A stretch of 64,000 bases of DNA from Tachypleus tridentatus (lineage: Eukaryota > Arthropoda > Merostomata > Xiphosura > Limulidae). How positions within the stretch are numbered: position 1 is the first letter of the stretch; each line of letters opens with the position of its first letter. The stretch covers positions 75,445,558 through 75,509,557 of the forward strand of contig NC_134825.1 of assembly GCF_004210375.1 (NCBI RefSeq), read 5' to 3'. The notes below the pieces were generated by a model. The model was not told the DNA's origin and did not search any database. It saw only the letters and a list, made by a program, of their open reading frames with translations. This document shows positions 56,201 to 64,000 of the stretch, piece after piece. The translations under genes and the position numbers were made by a program.

Positions 56201-59200
56201 TATTTAATAGAAATTAATCAAGTGCTGAAGGGAGAAAGAGGTCAATTAAACCTGGCCTTCCCAGGTCTACAAGACCCAAATATAGATACCTGAAACAGTA
56301 ACGTCTGGAGTGGATTTAACGTGCTCGGACTGTGAATCCACGCGATATACAAAAACAAACATTATAAACAGTATTCTGTACTGAATAGCTTGAGCTGCTT
56401 TCGAACTCAAATTAGTCAGTTTTGTTTTTACGTGTGTTAACAAGAGTTAATCTTAACTGAGTGTTCTACTGAAACTTACAAATGGGAAGTTTATTTAGAT
56501 CACATTTCATGAAATTATTACACATCCTAATTTGGTGTAACTATTTTTTTGTTGTTGTTGCCTGTATTAATTTCCATTTAACCGTGGTTACAAATTCATT
56601 CAATCACCTATGGTGGAAACTTAATTCCTCCACTCGAAAGTATGGTATAGTAGTTGGTAGTATAACAGGTTTTAACGGCTAACTTACAAAACACGTATAA
56701 AAAATCGAGGTTTAGCGACACCATAGTAATTTAACTACACGAATTATTTAATATATTACTCAATGGAAAAACTGTTTTAATGATGCAAAATGCAATGTTG
56801 GTTTACATTAATATCTATCTTAGTGACCAAATTCGTAAACCGAAAAACCTGGACAGTTCAGCCTTCTCCCCCACTTCGAAAATGGTTATTACAAATATGA
56901 AATTTAACTTTATAGAACTGTTCCACAGTATTTTCAAATACTTTTTTTGATGATAGACACAAAATAAATAATAAAAATATTCAAATTGTACTTAGAAAGA
57001 CATCTTAATTATTCATTTTGTTCAATATTCTTAAAATGAGCTACTTCGTATCCGTATTTATTTGATAATCTTTAACATTTTCAAACATTCTACGTTTTTA
57101 GCATTACTTTTAAGCTTTTTAAACATATTTTTGTGAAGACTTAATGGAACGCAGAAATTTTGTTTTCATCACGTTATAAAAGTAACTATAGTGTTTTGAT
57201 TATGCGGATTACATCGGCTTTCTCCAAAATTCAGACCGGCGCAGAAATGGGTTTCTTACGCGTATAGAGTTTGACGGTTGGAGAGTACATGTTAACAACA
57301 CTGAGCAAGTTCATTAAGCCTACTACACGTTTGTGATGCGATGTGACTGAGTTTGATGTCTTTATTTAAAAACCAGAGTTTTGTGCATCTCAAGAATTTT
57401 ACTCAGGATATTGAGGCAAACTACCGAAAAACGGGACATTTGGTCACCCTATCACTGATGTAGGAAGATGCAAAGTGAGGGATACTTGGCTAGACATGAA
57501 GAAAATATAATTAACAGTTGCTATACAAGTCAAATATGTAAGGGAGATACAGCACCACTGGTTTCGACGACTATCCTATTAATACCACTCCTTTAAGTAA
57601 TCTGAATAATAGCAGTTACAAACGTAGATAAAACTTGTATCCACTCTTGTCGTTCCACATACTTCAAATTCTTTCTTGAAGGTTTGCCATTGTTTCATTA
57701 TAATTTATTTTTCCACACTAAAAACAGTTTCATTTTAACTACTTTACGAAACGATAAAAGCCTTAAAATAGATCGTATTTTAGCAGGTTTTACTTTTCCT
57801 TCATGTAATTTCATCTACCTTGCAAACTCTAAAATAGAAGCAAATATATATAGAGAAAATACGAGCGGTTTTAACTGTAAAATCAAGTAGCCTTCAACTG
57901 TCGTGTAAGGGCCATAAATTAAATCAGCCAATTTTATTCTCTCAAGTCCACGTAAAATGACAGAACTATCCTAATCGACCTAGCAAAATTTATGTATTTG
58001 TCAGACGGTCGCGACAGGAGTTCATTTATACTCGTATAGTCTTGTACATGTATTTCCACACTTTTTCACAAAAGTGTGGGGTTAATCATTAGAAACAAAA
58101 TGCATAAGCATTTTTATCACACAACACCAAGTTTTTAACAAGGATTGCTAAATGGGCGTTTAAAAGTGGAATCTGATTTTAATGGTTTAACCTACACGTC
58201 TTTATCGTGACTAAATACCACTTGGTATCTTATTATTTCAGTTCATATCTCTCTACCTCAGACAAAAATCATGTTGCTATGTTTACAACCACATTTTTTG
58301 TTAACTTTAAGTTCTGATGATATGACTACATTTTAAAAGTCAAATTCCATGCCACACCTAACATATAACGTTCATAAGGTGTGTATTTGTACGTTTGAGT
58401 TCTTCTAGGATCACTGGACAATAACATGCTCTGAAAATGTATATAGTTATGGAATATCGTCTAATTTGTTTGTTTCCAGATATCTGAACTTCATGTATAA
58501 AACTGAAAAATATCCAGAAAAAATTCCCTGGTAACATGTTGCATCAGATCAGTAATCCTACAAATCCACATCATCATGATATATTTGACATCACTGTTTG
58601 TTCTACAACATAATTTAAAGAGATTATTCTATGAAACAGGCCACAAATAATAGCCTTCAATCTTCTCTGAAAAATTAATACAAGATATCAAATACACCAA
58701 TATAATGTATTCAGTAAGAAAAAGACTGTGCGTAATCTTGCAAAGAACTAATGTTTCAGATATTTAGGGTACAGCTGATTAATATCCATTTCATCTGTTC
58801 TACCAGTATTCATAGAAATACTATATATACTACAGCAAAAAATTCCAAGACTTACAATGCTTTCTAATTTTATTGAAGATATACTTGGTTTACTACTATT
58901 AAAAATGTGTTTCAATCAGACACCAATTAGGTATGGAACATATTCAAGCCATTACCACTAAAAGCATAAGCTAGCAAAAAAAAAAAAAAAAAGGTATAAT
59001 ACAAATACAGAAACTACGATACAGTGCTGAACAATTTTTGTAGAGAAAATGAAGTATTATCAGTAAGTAATAAAAAACAACAATTGAAGTTCAACCATTA
59101 ACAAACTTTACTGTGATACACATAGGACTGTAACAAGGAAATCTTTCTAGTCGGACATGGAGAAGGTAGCTTGATATTAGATAGATCACGGGTGACCAAC

Positions 59201-59719
59201 TTTAATGAAGAAAAAAAATGGTAAGTGTAAGTGAAAATTTACCCTTCTCACAAGTGAGGTCTTACTAAAATCAAATATATACATATTGTATCCAACTGAT
59301 TACAATTAAATTTTAGATTAAGTTAAACGAAAATAAATGAATACATGTTCTACTTGTAAAAGGACTGCTGTGTGAAACCCGGTTCTTTTTTAAAACCTCA
59401 ACCCTTCTTTTATATATGAAAGCAGCAGTTTTAATGGGCATATACTAGTAGGCATTAATATTTTTTGTATTACAGAATCCTGTATTTACAAAAGTGGCTT
59501 TAATTTATAGAAATAATTTCCATTCAACCAAATTCCTTTGTGTTTTCTTCTGATTGGAAATTTTAAAAATCCACAAGAATCTTTTCTTCCAGGTGATACA
59601 AAACTGAATTTGAATTAAAACTTCTTGAGTGAAATAAATAATCCCTTGTCAAGCTAATTATAAAATGTTTGACAACAGTTTGCTATGAGTAGTGTCATAC
59701 AATGGAAACAAAAATGTTC
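56201..59719. other. Quiet AT-rich stretch, nothing recognised
   Basis: About 3.5 kb without SINEs or transposon ends. The open frame 57684-57890 (+) shows no domain. The right part may be intergenic space beyond the 3' end of the eIF4G gene. Confidence 0.4.
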
Positions 59720-59950
59720 ATTTGTTTGTTTTTTTTTCAAATTTTATACAAAGCTGCTCAATGTTGAAGTGACAGACTAGAGTGAAGGCAACTAATCAAC
59801 ATCACCCACCTTCACCCATTAGGCTACTCTTACCAAAGGGATTGGCCCTGACATAATAATGCTCCCATAGCTGAAAGGATGAGCATGTTCAGTAATAGGA
59901 TTCAAACCTACAAGTTTGAGTTTAAAGTAAAGACCCTAATGACTGGGTCA
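59720..59950 (-). repeat. SINE-A copy, old
   Basis: Strongly diverged reverse-strand copy: gtttgtttttttttcaaatt tail, cagactagagtgaaggcaac, catcacccacctt, ctgaaaggatgagcatgtt, gattcaaacctacaa. Confidence 0.78.
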
Positions 59951-61076
59951 TCAAAAGGTGATTCCTGATGAGCCAGTATAAGAATACTGTAAGTTATTTT
60001 AACACAGTTACTACTTTATAATATCAGTTTGATTTAATTGTAAACTAATGCCTTGTGTTGTATGAACTGATGACATGGACAAGAAAAAAATTAAAACAAA
60101 AACTTCCTTCCAATATTTAATTTTCTGGTTAGCCACAATACTAGAGTAGCAGTTACATATATATATTTATATATATATGTACACTTTCAACATTTTTATC
60201 ATATGCAAGCGCATGGTCAGGTTTTACCTACCTAATCAAATAAAGTATAAGATTAAACCAAATCCTATTCCCATTGGAAGGAAAGCCATTTGCTACTTTA
60301 AATGTAATCAACTTATTACAACCAATAAATCACACTGAAATATCTGTCAACATAATACTTGATATAAGACTTCTTGTATGAAATATAGAAAGGATAACTT
60401 GTAGGTATGCAAGACATGTTCTACTAAAGTTTCATGATTAAGCACACAATATGTCCTTATGCCCTTTAGTAGAAGTAGCATTGTAGCAAGGTAGGAAAGT
60501 GAATTTTCACAGAATTAGCCCTGCTTTACATTAAATACCTATCAGTTTATGTACAGTTTAAACTTAAATAAACCATTCAGAAAGTTACTATAAATTTACA
60601 TAATCAACATGGAATTTGTGTTATCAAATAAGTTTTGTTCTTTAGTTACTTTATCACTACTAAAATACCACACGACAGTGATGTATAATTTATTCTTACT
60701 TTTAGTTGAGGCCACATGGCCAAGTAAAATCATGTCAGTAATCAAAATAAAATGTTAAGGAGAAAAAAACAACTAATTACAACTCATTGCTATAAACTTA
60801 TGTATACAAATTACCCATATCAATTTTTGCTACATTAAAAAAAAGAATTGTTATTAAAATATGTTAACACTTAGTAGTTTTACAAGCTTTGAGTTTAAAC
60901 ACTTTGTGTATGTCAAATTGCTTCTGATCAGTGCATTTTTACCTTTCCCGATATTTTCTGAAAATTACAAATATTTTGTAGATTTTGTGAGATGAAGATC
61001 ACATTAAACCCTAATATTTTATTAAACAACTTGTTTCACGAAAAGAGAGTTCATGACCTATCCTTTAGCACAGAGG
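59951..61076 (-). other. Probable 3'UTR or downstream flank of eIF4G
   Basis: Lies directly after the eIF4G stop on the - strand. It is AT-rich without other features. Several TTTATT hexamers (AATAAA on the - strand) exist and none can be singled out. Confidence 0.35.
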
Positions 61077-61261
61077 TCAAGTAGATTCTTCAGACTCTTC
61101 CTCTGCTTCTTTAAGCCATGTGAAAAATGCCATCACTGACTTTAGTGCAACTCCTTTTCCTTCCTGCTCAACAGGGTCTGTGCTCTGCTCCCACTTTTTA
61201 AAGGCCTCATCCGAGACCAAGTCCAAATTGTATAAGACATTGAAAATGTCTAGTAACAACC
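61077..61261 (-). CDS. eIF4G: eIF4G, last coding exon (C-terminal W2 domain end)
   Basis: Runs on the - strand from an acceptor (tttttttttcatag|GG) to a TGA. After a codon split by the intron, the exon reads [20 protein letters not shown], then [40 protein letters not shown]. This matches the end of the eIF4G1/eIF4G3 W2 (MIF4G-type HEAT) domain, whose hallmark is [23 protein letters not shown]. eIF4G is the cytoplasmic scaffold that joins cap-binding eIF4E, eIF4A and eIF3 during translation initiation, and the C-terminal W2 region binds Mnk kinases in animals. DAP5/eIF4G2 is less likely because its tail differs. The preceding exon is not within the remaining 2.7 kb as far as I can see. Confidence 0.92.
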
Positions 61262-63429
61262 CTATGAAAAAAAAATATACTTTTTTTTTAATTTACAGGC
61301 TGAATAAGCTTTTGACTTAAACTTCAGATATACAAATATGTAAAGAATAAAATTAAGTGTTGCTAATTATTATTATTAGATACTAAATCAATCATTCATT
61401 AATGTATAATTACCTTTCAGTCACTAAAAATTTGTTCAAACATATGTAAGAATAATTATGGGCCAAAGATTGCTTGGGCATTAACAAAACTGATGAAAAG
61501 GTATTATATCTAAGTTTATTCAGTTTCACAACAGCTTTATCATCTATATTTACATTTACAACAATTGTGCAAGATTAATATGCAAAAAGACAATAACTTG
61601 AATGATGTATTGTTCAACTATCTAGTAAAATACTCTTTTCTTAATATTAAGTCAACTCTTATAGAACTAATACATCTCAATATGACCTTATTTTTACATC
61701 CAATAAAATCCTTGGTGCTAAAGCCTCAAAAAGAAAATTTTTTGATCAATTTAATTTCCTTAAATCGACAATTCTGTCTCAAGCTAGTGCTTTTGCCACC
61801 AGTAAAATAATAAAACACTGATGAGTGAAATACGTTTCATAATCCATTTTAGTTAGATCAATTAAACTGCTGTTTGTTTTTGTTTATCTTGTCAAAATAT
61901 TGTTTGTGTATAGTTTTACATACACACACACACACCTTAGTTTTTCAATGATAAATCATTATGGACACAAACAAACTGAACCAGGAATTAAACTCATACC
62001 TAAATAATCTTATACCTAGAATAACTGGTAATAGATGACAACAGAATATGAAACTGGTTTAAATACTAACAGGATTAATGCAGGATTTTACAAAAATAAA
62101 CATTTTTGGACTTTTATCACAGTCCAAACTCAAACTCTGAAGAATCTTCAATTATGCCATACAGGATTAAACCTCTATTACTTATCAAACATGCTCACCA
62201 TTCAGAAATTATAAGAGGCACAATGGCCAAGATAAAATATGAACAAGCATGATTGTGATACCTAAACCTTTTTCTTTATAGAAATGTTATTATTTTTTTT
62301 GTACTTAACCAACATTAAGAACTAGTAACCACAAAACTATACATACCATAACTGAATTTACTAAGTATATCTAAATAAAATTTGGCAAGCCTTTAATAAA
62401 GCCCTTATTGAGTACAAGATTTTATGACAGGACTAAATATATTTTTTTCTCCATCTTACAGTTTCATATTCCCTTTACATAATCTCCAGAACCTCTTAAC
62501 TGGGTATCAAGCCATCCTTGCATATCTGTTATTTTTTTCATTTTAACATTGTATGCAGGTAAGGTCCATTTGGCTGATCTCATAACCATCAGTAAAAATA
62601 CAAAGCTGTATTTCCTTTTTCTAGAATGACTACAAATTATAACAGACAATTAACAGTTATTTATCCTAAAATTTTCAGTCCTTTAACCTTTCCACAACAT
62701 TTTTTCTTTCAATGTTACTGTTTTACTGCTCTTTGAACCATGCATAATTGCTATTCTGCCATGATAAGCAATGAATTATTCAGAAGCAGTTCACATGTAT
62801 TCTTCACAAATATATTTTCATTAACATCTTCTTATCTAACTTTATAAATTTCTAACATTTAAATTTTGTTAGTTTTATTACAATAAAAAGAAATATACAT
62901 AAAAAACGACATTTAGTACTTACATATGAATCTTGTAAATTTTGGCAGTTGAAATCTCAATGAAAGTTAACCATAGTTTTTGATAGGGTTCACTTAAGTT
63001 TCATTTCAAATATCCAACTATGAACCTACACTATTAAAATGAGAATAGACTACCAATATACTATAATAATTGCAATTTACCTGACTTTCTAGGTAAGCTA
63101 TAAATCATGCTTAGCTGTTTTTGTTTTATCAGAGAGATGTATCTCATTTATCTTAGGGATAGCAACAACAGATTTGTACAATAAAAAATTCTTTCTGTTG
63201 GTCACAAATAATGGGAAATGTCAGAGCTAACTTCTGACAGGCTTTGAAAGACTGAATGTAAAAGGAGGGCATGGGATATGGTTTGATTTTCTAGTTTATA
63301 TATTAGTAAAGTGAGAAAACTGGAAGCTATACATTTAGATTATGTCTTAGAAATACTTACACTAAAATGAGTGATTCATATTTAAATTTAGGGTGGAAAG
63401 AATATTTAAAATTGACAATTTAGAGTGAA
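61262..63429 (-). other. Intron of eIF4G (partial), no exon seen
   Basis: AT-rich with a polypyrimidine tract before the acceptor at 61262-61263. Donor-like sites at 61396 and 63081 were tested and did not give an in-frame eIF4G exon. Confidence 0.55.
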
Positions 63430-64000
63430 GAAGTGTCATGATGCAGAGAAGTGAAGATTGAGAATTTATTTAAATATTTCTTTTAGAAGTCGAAAATCCA
63501 AAATAAAAAAAAATATATGTACTTGATTATAAATTGATTTTGATGAAAAGTTTATTGATATACATTAAAAAAGTAGTTTGTAATGGATTTAATATTTTTT
63601 AAATTACTGTGTTTGTTTTGGTTTAATATATATTCAGAAATGTATGTAACTTAAATGTGTATTGCATAAGTCCTGCCTGTTCTCTAAATTTGTAGAAGAT
63701 TCTTGAGCATAAGAATCAACAATGTACAAGCTGTGTATGCAATACTAATGACCAAGTGAACTTTTTTACAACTTTGCCTGAAGAGTATAACTCAACATGT
63801 CAAGAGACAGATTAAATAATATTGTTAATATGCTAAAGTCAGTATACTATAAGCTTTGGATGATATAATTGTGATAAATGATTATTAATTGAAACACTAC
63901 AAATATTTGACCATGAACATTTATAGATTTCAATCATTACAATTCATTTAATTTCAGTGAATTAACTTCAAACATTAGTATTTCAAGGAGGATATTAAAT
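63430..64000 (+). repeat. Unclassified dispersed repeat D, copy 2 (runs off the edge)
   Basis: Matches copy 1 (3696-4215) over 63560-64000 and copy 3 (33785-33962, reverse) over 63430-63580, so the three together outline an element of at least 570 bp. It lies in the eIF4G intron. Confidence 0.65.

Noticed and set aside
61393-61480. Next upstream eIF4G exon at a donor-like site (acctttcag)
   Set aside because: In the phase needed by the last exon (one base carried over) an in-frame stop appears within a few codons.
63081-63125. Small eIF4G exon ending at a gtaaat donor on the - strand
   Set aside because: The phase fits, but the peptide (QLSMIYSLPRKSG) does not resemble the W2 domain before the last exon.
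1-64000. CRISPR arrays, operons or prokaryotic signals
   Set aside because: Tandem repeats present are minisatellites without unique spacers, and splicing, SINEs and poly(A) signals show a eukaryotic genome.

Overview
This is AT-rich nuclear DNA of an animal, most likely an arthropod of the horseshoe-crab (chelicerate) type. Four things point this way: an orcokinin-type neuropeptide gene (an arthropod/ecdysozoan family), spliced genes with GT/AG introns, a dense load of three tRNA-like SINE families whose wording I associate with Limulus/Tachypleus DNA, and many decayed DNA transposons. The species assignment is an inference. No CRISPR, operon, ribosome-binding-site or other prokaryotic architecture is present.

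Real genes are few. (1) 8.6-9.8 kb and 15.5-16.5 kb hold a tandem pair of intronless, secreted, IL-17-like cystine-knot cytokine genes on the + strand. Their cysteine spacing is identical, each has a TATA box about 100 bp before the ATG, and the second carries a cytokine-style AU-rich element in its 3'UTR. A perfect 47-bp inverted repeat lies 430 bp before the first ATG. (2) 50.6-52.6 kb is a two-exon gene for a short orcokinin precursor with two 13-residue peptides. (3) 61.08-61.26 kb is the terminal coding exon of eIF4G on the - strand; the rest of that gene lies beyond the right edge. (4) Weak exon or ORF candidates lie near 36.0 kb and 50.3 kb.

Mobile elements dominate the rest. SINE-A (tRNA head plus a conserved body, about 270-290 bp) has 22 copies or fragments. 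SINE-B and SINE-C (each about 105-130 bp) have ten and six. Several keep target-site duplications. DNA transposons include a mariner-like element (40.1-41.4 kb), a Tc1-like element (55.2-56.2 kb), a pogo-like element (21.5-22.9 kb) split by a mariner-type MITE, a hAT element (42.3-45.3 kb) and two hAT MITEs. Retroelements include a Penelope-like (PLE) remnant nested in the hAT, an inverted pair of PLE terminal repeats at 27.5 kb with hammerhead-ribozyme-like cores, and a LINE reverse-transcriptase relic at 53.7-55.0 kb. An unclassified dispersed repeat (D) is present three times, and there are three minisatellites.

Layout: 0-8 kb repeats; 8-17 kb cytokine pair; 17-24 kb transposon-rich; 24.3-29.4 kb almost SINE-free and featureless; 29.4-49.9 kb transposon and SINE graveyard; 50-53 kb orcokinin; 53.7-56.2 kb LINE/Tc1; 56.2-64 kb quiet sequence with the eIF4G end. 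The genes are functionally unrelated apart from the cytokine pair.
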